Origin: Gossypium raimondii
Lineage: Eukaryota > Streptophyta > Magnoliopsida > Malvales > Malvaceae
Length of the DNA stretch: 64,000 nucleotides
Assembly: GCF_025698545.1 (NCBI RefSeq)
Contig: NC_068570.1
Coordinates: 2,728,001 to 2,792,000 of the forward strand
Direction: 5' to 3'
The translations under genes and the position numbers were made by a program. Positions 34,021 to 45,056 of the stretch are shown piece after piece. Under the pieces are notes generated by a model, which saw only the letters and a program-made list of their open reading frames with translations, had not been told where the DNA came from and searched no databases. Numbering within the stretch: position 1 is the first letter of the stretch; every line of letters begins with the position of its first letter.

Positions 34021-34380
34021 TAAAAGTATTATGGAGATTCTTATATTAGGATTTAGATTACATTTTGTCTCTACTAAAAAAAATAGAAAAATCAGTTTCT
34101 ATACGTTAGATCAAAGAACAAATTGATCATTTTATTATAAATTCCATCCGTTTTTTCTATTAAAAACTAGCCTATGTATGCCAGCATGAGGTACACATGG
34201 CACGCCATGTGTAATTGTCTAGTTATTTTATCAGTCACGCCAATTTTTTAGTAGAAATGGATAAAACTTTTAACATAAAAGACTAATTTACTCTTTAATC
34301 TAACATATAGAGACTGGTTTACTCATTTTTTAAGTGAAAGTAAAATGTCATCAGACTTCCCATACAAAGACTTGCTTTTA
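34021..34380. repeat. Foldback MITE family B, copy
   Basis: The ends are mutually inverted: aaaagtattatggagattct on the left and agacttcccatacaaagact near the right end. The arms contain tctctactaaaaa and ttagatcaaagaacaaattgatc versus tctttaatctaacatatagaga. The apex region has the words catgaggtacacatggcacgccatgtgt. At least four relatives are present in the window. Length 360 bp, no coding capacity. Confidence 0.8.
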
Positions 34381-35910
34381 TCCTATATTATCTTATTAAC
34401 AAATCAACTAATAACGACTTCAATACTTATCCCTTAAACAATGTCTCGGATTCAAGTCTTATACGGAAAAAAATAGCACTACGAGAACTTTACCCCCTTG
34501 GTTAGAGGTGAACAGTGAAGATTGGATGTGACTATTGAATATCTATCTTTGAATGTGCATGCTTGAAAAGTTGCTTTAGTTGATGTAACCAGGCTAGTAT
34601 GTATTTCCACTTATTATTTCTCATTGTTTTTAATTCGTCTTTTACTGCTTGCGTTTCCAATCTTCTAACAGTAACCTTTGAATTTGTCACTATCTAAAAA
34701 CTGAGCAGTGGGGTTTCAATTTCCCGTTTACAAACTTGAATACATCATAAAATTATACCAAAACAATAATACTTTGAACAAATCATGTGGGATTGTTTTT
34801 AATTCAGCAGTAGCAACTGTTAACCATGTTCTTGGTTTTTTTGGATCACTGTCTTAACTATATTTATGACTAACCCTGTTCCATTATTGTTCTACAAAAT
34901 GTCATGTCTGAAAGTTGCAGTCCCAAAGCTAATGGATAGAGTTGAAATTGAATGGAATTTGGACATTATCAGATAGCTTACATTATTGTTTATTGCATTA
35001 AGAGTCAAAGCAGGCATTATGGATTTGGAGGGGGGGAATTAAAACAAACCAAGAATTTTCCCTAATATATCATTGTTTAATAAACTTTGCTAGCCACTTC
35101 AACTTTCATTTAGGATATTAAACTACATAATACCCCACTTTCAATAACTTGTTTGACTAGAAAATTCCATCAAAATTATTGATTATAAATTTTGATTTTG
35201 TTCGATTATATACATAAAAATTAAATTTTATCTTAATTCATATATCATTAATACCATTATTAATATGTCAAAATAATTGTTTCATGTACACTAAATTAAA
35301 ATTGACCTATTACATTACATATTAAATAAAATTTATGTATAATTTTGAGTTTTAACTCTGATTATAATGCTTTGAAAAAAAAAATGGATGGGTGGAGATG
35401 GAGAGGTGGTTTTAGACTTAAACTTTTCCAACATTTTGTTGCAGAGGATAAATGGATATGGGATTATAAAATTATGCACTAAAACCAAACTTTCATCAAT
35501 CTTTTCAATGTCATATGCTTTACTTTTAAATTTCTTTTACAATTTTTTGTTGGCATCTTTACTAGCATAAAATGGGTGCTTTTTATCTTTGCCATTCTTT
35601 GCTGTTATATATCTTCTGCAATCTCTCAGTCATCTGCCAATATTTCAGGAAGATAGTATCCATAGATGGAATGGGCAAAGATATGGAGGCGGGTCATGTT
35701 GTTTTAGTCCTTTCAATATCCTCTAGTAACGTTAAATCTCTATTAAATTTGAAGCCGAGTTAAGTCAGGTCTCTAAATAGAAAATAAAATCTTTTTAAAA
35801 TTATTTCTTTTTATCTACAAGACTCAAAGTTAAAAATTTGCTTAAAATTCAAATTCCTTATCAACTAACAATTGTTCATGGGTGTTTTTTATTATTATAG
35901 AATTTAACAG
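34381..35910. other. Gene-free stretch
   Basis: No coding region recognised. Around 34400-34500 are words similar to a SINE-like family (ttaaacaatgtctcggattcaagtcttatacgg). The short open frames at 35388-35763 lack any known domain and I regard them as chance. Confidence 0.35.
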
Positions 35911-36290
35911 TATTAATATCATGGAGGCTCTTGTATTAGGAGTTAAATTGTATTTTATCCCCTCTATTAAAAACTAGGCAAATTAGTCTCTGTACGTTAT
36001 ATGAAAGAGCAAACTAATTATTCTGTTAAATTTTTTATCTATTTTTACTATTAAAAACTAGTCTCCGTAAATGAGTATGAAGTACATGTGGCACTCTATG
36101 TGTAACTATTTGATTATTATTCTGTTAGCCATATCGGTTTTGAATAGTAAAAATGGATAAAGTTTTTAACAAAAATGACTAGCTTTACTCTTTAATCTAA
36201 CGTACAGAGGTTGGTTTATCTATTTTTTTGAATAAATGTGATAAAATGCAATCTGAGTCATAGTACAAAGACCTTCATAGTACTTTTACC
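35911..36290. repeat. Foldback MITE family B, copy
   Basis: It has the same body as the copy at 34021: left end atcatggaggctcttgtatt, right end acaaagaccttcatagtact. Apex words are gtacatgtggcactctatgtg. The end sequences are long inverted repeats, so a transcript would fold on itself. Confidence 0.8.
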
Positions 36291-36341
36291 ACAATTAGAT
36301 TCATGCAATAAATGTAATCATTAACTCATGTGAAGTCAAAG

Positions 36342-36621
36342 AAACTTATCTAAATTCATTTGTAAATGATAAATTTAAGTTTTGGACATCAGCCTTCCTT
36401 TAAAATTTTGAACACTCCTCGAAGTACAAACTCCAACATCCCTCATGTTCCGATAGCGTTCCTCCTCTAAAGACTATCAACAAACTTATCTAAATTCATT
36501 TGTAAATGATAAATTTAAGATTTGGACATCAACTTTTCTTTGAAATTTCGAACGCTTCTCGAAGTACAAACTCCGACATCCCTCATGTTCCGATAGTGTT
36601 CCTCCTCAAAAGACTATCAAC
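36342..36621. repeat. Direct tandem duplication, two units of 140 bp
   Basis: Both units (36342-36481 and 36482-36621) begin aaacttatctaaattcattt and include cgaagtacaaactcc.acatccctcatgttccgatag. About ten differences separate them. Not coding. Confidence 0.9.
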
Positions 36622-37289
36622 AAACTGCATAATTATTAGATGATAAAAGAGAAAGGGAAAAAAAAAAGGTCAATGAGAGTGGCTATTATAAAGTGCCAAA
36701 AGGACATATACATTATTCTGAAAAGTTAGTAGGTAAAGGTAAAAGGTAATGAATATAAGCAAAAAGAAAAGAGACCAATAATACAATGTTCAAAAGATGT
36801 GAAGTTTCAGAATTATTCTTTGTATGGTAGTTAGGACCAAATACATTTTTGTAGTTTTGGTGTGTAAGACAAAATTGCACCATCATTGCTCTTTGGCTTT
36901 CATTCCCCACAAGCTTTATTTTTTTTGAATCAAAAGATGGGTATAAAATGGTCAAGTTATGCAATGAATGAGGATTTTGACTAAATATTGAAGTCTTTTT
37001 AAGTTTAATGCCTACTGCAGAGAAAAAAATTACTAGTTTTAGCATTACATGATTAAAAGAAATAAAGAAAAAGATGACCCAATCCAGCAAAAAGGCTGTT
37101 TTCTATTTTTTGGTTAGCATTGGAGCTGTCTAATGTTAGGCTGTAAACCAAAGAAAAAGAGAGAAAAGGCAAATAATTATCTTGGTGGGGTGAATCCCAA
37201 TAGTTCATAAATCATTCAACAATATGTGAAAAGGGTTTGCTCCAAAATATAAAAAACTAATCTCTTTAAAAAAATTTAGGGTTATTTAA
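36622..37289. other. Gene-free stretch
   Basis: An open frame of 125 codons on the minus strand (37090-36713) has no known domain, a low-complexity hydrophobic start and no splice partners; I do not accept it as a gene. Nothing else seen. Confidence 0.35.
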
Positions 37290-37630
37290 TCTCAGTCAAA
37301 TTTGAAAGTAAGCAATTAAGGATAATTTATCACGACGTTAATGTCTTTCGTCAATTAATATGCATAATTTTGATTAATATAATAACAAATCTAACCCTCG
37401 ATGTTTACATATTTATTAATTTAGTCTTGATTCTAAAATTCAACAAATTTACCTCACCATTTACACATTTATAAAAATATTGTGGGCTAAATTAGTTAAA
37501 TCATGACCAAATTGATAGAATTTGTAAATTATGAGAGTTAAATTTGTTATTATACTAGTCAAATTTATGTAAAATTGATGAAAAATATTAATGTTGTGAT
37601 TAATTGTCCTAGTTGCTCACTTTCAAAATA
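37290..37630. repeat. Foldback repeat, about 340 bp
   Basis: The left arm (tttgaaagtaagcaattaag, then taataacaaatctaaccctc) is matched in reverse complement by the right arm (gagttaaatttgttatta.., then gttgctcactttcaaa). Related in design to the element at 50562-51360, with which it shares taataacaaatctarccctc. Confidence 0.65.
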
Positions 37631-38378
37631 AACAAAGATTAAATTGCTTTAATTTTTAAAGGACCAATTACTCAATCTCGAAATTGAGATGAACTGAAAA
37701 GGTTTTTTACTACAAATATAATAAGTTTTTACAGGGTGTCAACTATGATGAGATCTTTTACTATGTGATATGTATGATTCAAATTGTTCTTAACTTTTAG
37801 ATAATAATAAAAAAGAGTATAACGAAGTTCTATCAACCATCGATGATATCAAATGAATAACTCTCTTTTACCATCAACTAGTTGAATCAGTTATCACGAT
37901 TTAATTAATTGAGTGCATAATAATACGGATTATTTTTCGACAAAATCTCATTTTACTCACTTTTGATCGAATAAATTTAAATAATTTGATTAATAAGAAT
38001 GATAAATACTCTCATAATAAAAGCTGTAAAAACAACCAGTTTTTCAATTTCCTATGCAAATGATGTAAGGGGGGAGAGAATCTGTGAAAGTAGAGGAAAA
38101 TGTATGAGAGTTGACAGAAAGCTCATTACCTCAGCAAACAACAGCTCTCTTCTCCAACTAAGTTGGCCCAATACAAAAGGTGCTTTGCATCCTTTGCCTT
38201 TTCACAGCTTTTTCTTATATCTGTGAACCCTTATTGAGAGACTTTCTATGCCTGTGAAATTTTACTCGAACTCACCACGTTGCAACTCCACTTCTGTGCT
38301 TACAATTTTACATTCATGCCAACTAAATAATGCAAATTATAATATTTTGTCTGCTTTTACTTAATTATTCTTAATGGT
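37631..38378. other. Gene-free stretch
   Basis: AT-rich. An open frame at 37999-38226 has no recognisable domain. Nothing else is supported. Confidence 0.35.
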
Positions 38379-38743
38379 TGTGAGAAATTGAACATCGGTA
38401 ATGGCAATATATCGTAAAAAAAAACACACAAAATTCTACGTAGAAACCCTTTCGGAAAAAAATCATGGGCAGAAGAGAAGTAAATTCACTATGTCAAATT
38501 TAAATGATACAAGAGGATAGACAAATACGTCTATTTATAGTTTAAAAACCTTATTCTAATCAAAGTCTAATAGACGTAATACAATAAGGTTAAAACACAT
38601 TATTCTAATCAAATATCAAATAGAAGAAGTAAACTTCTATATGGATTCCACTTGTGTAGCCCTCGGCCTTTGCCCTCATAGATCTCCCTATTTTGGCACT
38701 TATATTTTATTTTAATAGGAATTTAAGCCACATAACTCTAACA
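38379..38743. mobile_element. Small solo LTR (365 bp), Copia-like
   Basis: It begins TGTGAGAAATTG and ends CTCTAACA, flanked by atggt and atgat (5 bp, one mismatch). It contains gtagaaaccctttcgg, aatcatgggcagaagagaag and ggattccacttgtgtagc. A second copy with the same words lies at 62064-62405, and a more distant one begins at 49371. No internal coding region is present. Confidence 0.65.
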
Positions 38744-39602
38744 ATGATCATTATCTATTCTTATTTTGCAATCACAATTTCATTTAAACCCAACTACATA
38801 TCTTATCATTAATTTTGATGATGCAGATATAAAACTTAACGTCACCATTATAGTAATTAATTTCACTGAAAACCAAGCAACGAATTTCTCTCATAAAACC
38901 TTACCAAACATTATTTGAAGGACCTTATCAACATGTTACATACAAGGAGACAAGTTAGAATTTAGAATAAATTGATATAAATTTTGTATGTATATGTATA
39001 TATACATCTATTTTACAAAGTTCATCTAGGTTATGAAAATAACTTTTTACTTCCAAGATCCTTTATTTTATTGCAACAAACAATGGTTTTAACATTGAAT
39101 GGACCTTTGTTAATATAAAAAAATTTTGGGTGTGTTTGATAAATTAAAATTTTAAATGTTGAAAAATTAAATTTTGAATTTTATTATTAAATTTTATAAG
39201 TGCTATCTACCTACTTATTTTATTCAACATTTTTTAAAAATAATTATATTAAAAAAGACTAAAATAATTATCAAACACATTTAAAATATTAAAATTAAAA
39301 TTTAATTGAAATTAAACATTAAAATACCTTATTAAAATCTGAGTTTATTTTTCAAGAATTTTAAATTAAATTAAAATTTCATTACATATGTTTTAATAAT
39401 TGGTTATTTATTAAACATTAAAATACTTAAATATTTTTATTTTATTATTTAAGTTTTAAGTCATTTCTTAATATTGAATTGATTTTATTGTTATAATTTT
39501 AATTTTAATTTTAAGTCATTTCATGATCAAGTTAACGTTGAGTCAACAATAAAAGGAAGTAATGATTAAGATTTATTGTTAGCACCTTAAATATCATAGT
39601 TG
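38744..39602. other. Gene-free stretch with a small MITE at 39128-39280
   Basis: At 39128-39280 an element with inverted ends (gggtgtgtttgataaa on the left, ttatcaaacacat on the right) is present; related words are at 47395-47535 (atttatcaaacacact). The remainder is AT-only sequence. Confidence 0.5.
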
Positions 39603-39915
39603 GGTAAAAGTATTATGAAAACTTTTACATTAGAGGTCTAATTGTATTTTGCCCTATCTACTCACAAAATGAGCAATTTAGTAACTTAATCCTTCTATAA
39701 ATTTACATTCATTTCTACAATTAAACATTGATCTCTATATGTCAACACGAGATACGTACATGTCAATTTTAACGACACAAATAAATGAAAAATTTTAATG
39801 AAAATAACTAACTTGCTCTTTAATTTAATGTATAAAATGAATTCACCCATTTTTAAATAAAGGGAACAAAATGTAATCTAACTCCTAATATAAAAACCTT
39901 CATAGTACTTTCACC
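39603..39915. repeat. Foldback MITE family B, copy
   Basis: Left end taaaagtattatgaaaactt, right end aaaccttcatagtactttca, and the usual body (gcaatttagt.., acacgagatacgtacatgtc). It is slightly shorter than the other copies, with part of the apex lost. Confidence 0.7.
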
Positions 39916-40807
39916 TCATTTAAATATCATTATCGATACCTTATAAGTATCAAGATTCAAACCCTGTTAATGTAATTCTCATCCTCCTAACACCCTCATG
40001 ATAAGGTTTAAACTCTGCTAATGTAATTCTTATTCCCGATTTGTAACTTGACTTTGTCGCAATAAAAAGTCTGTAATAGCATAGATTAACATAGATATAA
40101 CCAAAATCCACGTGCATTGGGTGAAAGTGTTGTAACTAGTGAAACTGTGTAAAATATAGAGTAGAAAGGACAATCTGATCTGATAATAAAGACAATGTGG
40201 CACCGGCAGCTCTTTTCTCAAGGTCAAATACCATCAATGGCAAACAATATGTACTTAGCCTTCACCTTAGTCCCCACTCCCCCCTATTTTTACATTGTTT
40301 ATTCTGAGCAGACCACAACAATGATTCAGTGTCTCACATGCTTTGATAGGGCTACTTCCCGACAACCATATCTTAAGTGCTGCCATTATCTCTATTGTTT
40401 ATATACCAGTCTTTGATATCCAATGCATAATGAATGCTGAAATTAATTCAATATTTCCTTTGGCCCCGACCACTTCCCGGATCTTCTTTTGATGGGGTTG
40501 AATTTAGCTGAGTATAGCAGCATACCCAGAAAACCATGTTTATATTAAGATCTGGGTCGAGTCGGGACTTGATGTAACTACAGGACAAAAAAACATGCAA
40601 GCAAGTCACACACTGTATAGATAATATGTCGAGGTCTTTCATCATTCAAACACGCACCATAAAAGTTCAACAAGCAATGCACTTTACAAACTAAAAAGAT
40701 CATGCTTTGAAACAGGGACTCGTTCGGACTCATGACTGATAGAATCTTAAAGTTCCTCACAAACGCTAGGACTAGGAAGGTTTTATAACTTAATGTAGAC
40801 TAACAGG
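39916..40807. other. Gene-free stretch downstream of the Aux/IAA gene
   Basis: At 39930-40045 there is an internal duplication (ttcaaaccctgttaatgtaa and tttaaactctgctaatgtaa, about 65 bp apart) of a SINE-like repeat. The remainder up to the Aux/IAA polyadenylation signal has no coding sequence I can support. Confidence 0.4.
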
Positions 40808-40813
40808 TTTATT
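40808..40813 (-). terminator. Likely polyadenylation signal of the Aux/IAA gene
   Basis: AATAAA on the minus strand, about 205 bp past the stop codon, a usual 3' UTR length. Position-based inference. Confidence 0.4.
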
Positions 40814-41018
40814 CGCTACAAACACCGACAAATGGTTGTGCCTACAATGGGAATTTCTAGTTCTTGCTTATAGCAGTAGCCTTACGCACTGGATACGACT
40901 TTTTTCAGTAGAACAAAAACAGGCTTACATGATGATCTCCTACCCACTCCAGCATCATGTCATCTCTTTCAGAAATAATAATCTTCGGTGTGTGGGAAAA
41001 GATCATGTATGATGGTAG

Positions 41019-43505
41019 CTAGTTCCGGTTCCTGCATTTTTCCATGGCCCTCGGAGCTGCTCACAAAAACAAAAAGCTCCATGTAAGCAACAAAATTTAT
41101 AGGTATGGACAACAGTTAACATGAACAGGCATCATATGGTCTAGACAAAATAAAGCTCTTCTTGCCGGCCCTAATAGTAAGATGATTGAGCACAGTTTAT
41201 GCTTTGTTTGTTATGACAAATGATGGCCCTTTTTCAGAATTGAGAGACCCTTTAGTCAAACTTGGTGAAGCAGTGATTCTGGCAGACTTTTTAGTGAGAA
41301 GTAATAGCACTTGGTGATCTTGAGAAGGACATGTAGGAGATCCCCCAATGTGTTATAATAACTTTAGATATTAGTATTTACTTATCCTGAAGGGGCAAAA
41401 TAAAATTAAAACGGCATTATTTCCATGCATTTGTTTTGAGCTTCTTGTGATGGTTTGGACCTTTAGATGTCCAATTTATAAGTTCAGATAAATACGCGTA
41501 GGAGATTTCTCATACCGTGAACATGTATGTTAAACATTTCATTGGAACAAGATGTAAATTATTGAAACTGGTTCCTTACTAGCAAATGCCATGACACTAA
41601 GTTAAAGGATAATAACCATATAAAAGTATTTACCGAGTCCAATGGCATCAGAGCTTTTCATGATCCTCAACCTTTTGCAGGTGTCAGTGAACATCCTGAA
41701 ACAAGTACAAACTTTGGGTACAGTGAACAGCCATTATTTGAGTACTAAATTAAACACTAATAAGCTGAATCATATATATACACCAATATTCTGGTAAGGA
41801 ACTTATGCCAAATGAAGTGAAAGAAATAAACAGACAAATTAGTGGTCAAGCTAATGTTTCCATGCATGCTCAACATTATTACGCAATTTTCACAGGTGCT
41901 AAGGAACAAGGGTTCCATCCCTTTGTTCAAGAGCTTCCATGAAAATCTGATAGATACCATATTATAAATAGTTTGCACCTCGATCTTATTTGTATATCTT
42001 ACAGATTCTAATAAGCTCTTAGCAATTTTTTTTAGTGTTCAAGACAGATCAGAAAGCTTAATAGCAAAACAAAATTCGTTTCACACCTTGCTTTAGAAGA
42101 TTCCACTTCTTTCACTGCAATCTGTATACCATACCCAGTAAATGACTGGTATTTTGCTAAATGTTGAAACATACATTCTTATAACCATGACTTAATAGCT
42201 AGATATGGATAAACATAATAATCAAACTGGAAAGAAGCACAAAATGAAAAGCAACGATATAAAAAGGGAAGGTTTAGAGCTTACTCCCATGGAACATCAC
42301 CCACAAGCATCCAGTCACCATCTTTATCCTCGTAAGTAAGAACATATTCTGATCCATGAAGTAGATCCTTGAGCTTGCTTTCGCTCAGCAGCTCCCTGCC
42401 CGAGGTTCCATGAGATCCATACTGACCTGAAATTCATAGTTATATAGCAGTAACTGGATCTACGCAAACAAAGTAGTATGAATAAGAGCAGCTTATGAAA
42501 TACATGCATAATAGCTCACCTATGGTAAAACAGCTGAACATCTTCTCAAGTGCAGAAGACAGCTCCTGATATTTAGTGTAGTTTTTCAAGTCTACTTTCC
42601 TCAAATACGGAGCACCATCCATGCTAACCTTCACAAACAAAGCACCAGGCCCTGCCTTCCCATCGACTTCATCAGTGTTCTTCGAAGCCGAGGCCAATGA
42701 GTTCTTCCTAAATGATCTGATAGGTGGCCAACCTACAACCTGTGCCCTGCAAATGGAAAGGATCAGATAATCTTCCCATGGTTATGCCCCAAAATTTTAT
42801 TACAAAAACACAATATTTACTTGTTAGCAGGTGCTCCACTGTTATTGTTTGCAGATGCATTGGGATTAGGCCTGGTCTTGTCAGCAGCATGAGGCCTGTC
42901 ATGCACCACGTTTTGGCTCGTGATTTCTTTAGCTTTCATTGGTTGAGCCCCGAAGTTTGAAGAAGGCCTAGGTGACAGCATAACATCAACTTTTGAATCA
43001 GAAAGAAACTTGCCCTGCAACAAAGATTAAGAACTTTCCATGTTAAACTCATTAACATTAGTCTCGGCAATTCTTCAATATAAACAATTCTTACCTCTGA
43101 GAACCCATCCATTGCATCAGAGAACCCTCTTTTATTCCCTGAAACAACATTCTTCTGTGATGCAAAGCAGTGACCATCACTTGAAGGATGCAAAGGGAAA
43201 AACGGCTTCTCATCAAGCTGAGAAGAACTTAACAAGCAAAGCTCTGGATTTCTTTCAGGCGACTGCAATCCAGGAAGTCCGAGCCTAAGCTCAGTCGCCT
43301 TTAGATTCAAACTAGCCTTTCTTTCCTCGGACGGAGGGGAAAAAACAGAGCTATCCACTGAAGAACAATCAGACAAGCCCATGTAGTTCCGTTCCTTCAA
43401 TTCAGCACTATTCTGGCACACACTTTCCATTGAGCCTGAAGAACCGAGTAAAGTAACATTGCTCTGAATCCCTTCCTCCTCCACGCCAAGCAGCGGCGGA
43501 GACAT
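41019..43505 (-). CDS. IAA9: Aux/IAA transcriptional repressor, IAA8/IAA9 clade
   Basis: Nuclear auxin co-receptor and repressor that binds ARF factors and is degraded through TIR1/AFB when auxin is present. Six coding exons: 43505-43095, 43014-42821, 42746-42520, 42426-42285, 41695-41634 and 41056-41019; all introns are GT-AG and the phases agree, giving 357 aa. Domain I carries the repression motif (TELRLGLPG, about 71-79). Domain II holds the degron core VVGWPPIRS (205-213). The PB1 region follows: domain III ([19 protein letters not shown], about 237-255, with the conserved Lys) and domain IV ([16 protein letters not shown]). The end EKCRNRN matches the family's basic tail. The long N-terminus with [13 protein letters not shown] marks the IAA8/IAA9 clade. 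All key motifs are intact. A 5' UTR intron is likely (see separate entry). The clade is certain; IAA9 rather than IAA8 is inference from the neighbouring genes. Confidence 0.96.
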
Positions 43506-43556
43506 CAGTAATTATAAAAAAACAACAAATAATAAACACCCTCAATACTTCACAAC

Positions 43557-44248
43557 CTGCTCATTTTAAAGAGAAACAAAGTTAATGAAACAATCAATTG
43601 AACCAAAAGTTGCATATATACAAACACAGTGAAACTTATGATTAACTATTGACTATCTCCAATCAAATTAAAAAACAAAAACTTTCAAATATAGCCTTAA
43701 ACACAGTGAAACTTATCATTAAATACCTTTTTTTTAACAAAATCCAGTGAAATAGTTAAGATCATAAAGACAAATGTAAAAGAATGGACTTAAACCAGTA
43801 AAGCTGAAGAAATTTCAAGCATTCTTGTAACTAAAAGAAGCATAAATTAAACCATAATATATATAAAGATTTCGGATTTGTATTAAGAGTTGACAACTGT
43901 AAAATGCATGAAAAAAATAAATTAAATTAGAACTCTAAACCGTACGCACGCGCCAAAAGGGAAAATAAGAGCAAAAGAGTTCTTTTTTTTTAAAAGAAGA
44001 AATGATAGTACTACATTAAAGAAGCTTTGTAGGGTTGTATCATGTTTGGTTGCTGAGAAAGAACTGGAATTTAAACTTTCAGCTTTTAAAGCTTAACTAA
44101 GAACAAAAGATTCCTGCATTTTTTTTAGCTTTCTCAGGAAACAAACACCAGCTAACAAGAAAGAAAGAGCCCAACACAAATTTTTCTCTTAGAAACAGAG
44201 AGTAAAGAAAAAAAGAAAAATGAGGATAAGAACAAATTACAAAGATAC
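43557..44248 (-). other. Probable intron in the Aux/IAA 5' untranslated region
   Basis: A good donor (TCAG|GTATCTTTG) ends a leader exon at 44249, and an acceptor (GAGCAG|GTTGTG) opens the next at 43556, 51 bp before the start codon. The intron would be 692 bp and AT/T-rich on the minus strand. IAA8/IAA9-type genes commonly have long leaders, but this model rests on splice-site text alone. Confidence 0.5.
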
Positions 44249-44473
44249 CTGATTCAATTGGTGGATGAGAAATTGCAGAAGAAAACCAAAATCTTTGAAA
44301 TTTGTTCAAAGTTTAAATTTTTTTAAAATATTTTTATGTGTGATTTTTTTTTTTTTAATTTAAAAGAGAAAGCTAAGGACCCTCCATTCGTGACAAAGTA
44401 ACAAAAGCTTATTTGCTGTTGGATGTGAAACTCTATGCTTTTAAAAATCAAACAAAACTTTAAAAAATATAAA

Positions 44474-44495
44474 ATAAATATATATATATATATCC
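44474..44495 (-). promoter_or_regulatory. Candidate TATA region of the Aux/IAA gene
   Basis: A TATATATATATATTTATTT run on the minus strand lies about 230 bp upstream of the proposed leader-exon end. It is the only strong TATA-like sequence between the leader and the MITE at 44538. Confidence 0.35.
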
Positions 44496-44537
44496 TTCTG
44501 CCCCTGCTTTTAGCTCAATTTTTTTTATTCTGTTTTT

Positions 44538-45056
44538 GGGTAACTTTCACTCCATTTTAGTCCCTTAATTTCGAAAAATTACAAAATAGTCACTAAATTA
44601 TTCAAAAAATTTTATTTAAGTCACTGAACTATTTGAAAGTTATTAATTAAGTAACTGGATTGTTAAGTTTTTTTTTTTTTAAAGTTAGGTTAGTGAGCTC
44701 CAATAGATGATTTGATGATCGGTAGGGTGGATTAGTACCCATCAACGAGTAGAAGAAGATACATTAGATCTAAGTCAATCTAACACCAATGTTGGAGATC
44801 GGGGAAGAGAACTCTTTGGATTTTGGTTCGCAAACTCATGACGTCTAAAGTTGTTTTATGAAAAAGAAAATAACTATAGAAGAGAAGTGGGATGAGAGCT
44901 TTTGATTAGTGCAGATAGTGCGGAAAAAAGAAAGGTTATACAGCAGCAATTCTAACAGCTTTCGATTGACATTCAAAGTTGTTTCACGAAAAAGAAAAGT
45001 TAAGTGATTAAAACATAAATTTATTAATAGTTAATGACCTTGAGTGTAATTTACCC
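44538..45056 (+). repeat. MITE family A, most complete copy, upstream of the Aux/IAA gene
   Basis: The left end gggtaactttcactc and the reverse complement of the right end (gggtaaattacactcaaggt) form a terminal inverted repeat. The body has gatcggtagggtgg, ggattagtacc, gagtagaagaaga and ttggattttggttcgc. There is an internal duplication near the right end (gttgttttatgaaaaagaaa and gttgtttcacgaaaaagaaa). It is 519 bp, non-coding, and starts only about 40 bp beyond the candidate TATA region. Confidence 0.8.

Noticed and set aside
35388..35763. Two adjacent short open frames as a small secreted-protein gene
   Set aside because: Low complexity, no signal-peptide design that holds together, no upstream or downstream gene signals.
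36713..37090. 125-codon open frame on the minus strand
   Set aside because: No recognisable domain, AT-driven amino-acid content (Phe, Asn, Lys, Ile, Leu) and no splice partners.
42724..43288. Plus-strand open frames across the Aux/IAA exons
   Set aside because: They are antisense to well-supported exons; the minus-strand model explains all conserved motifs and splice sites.
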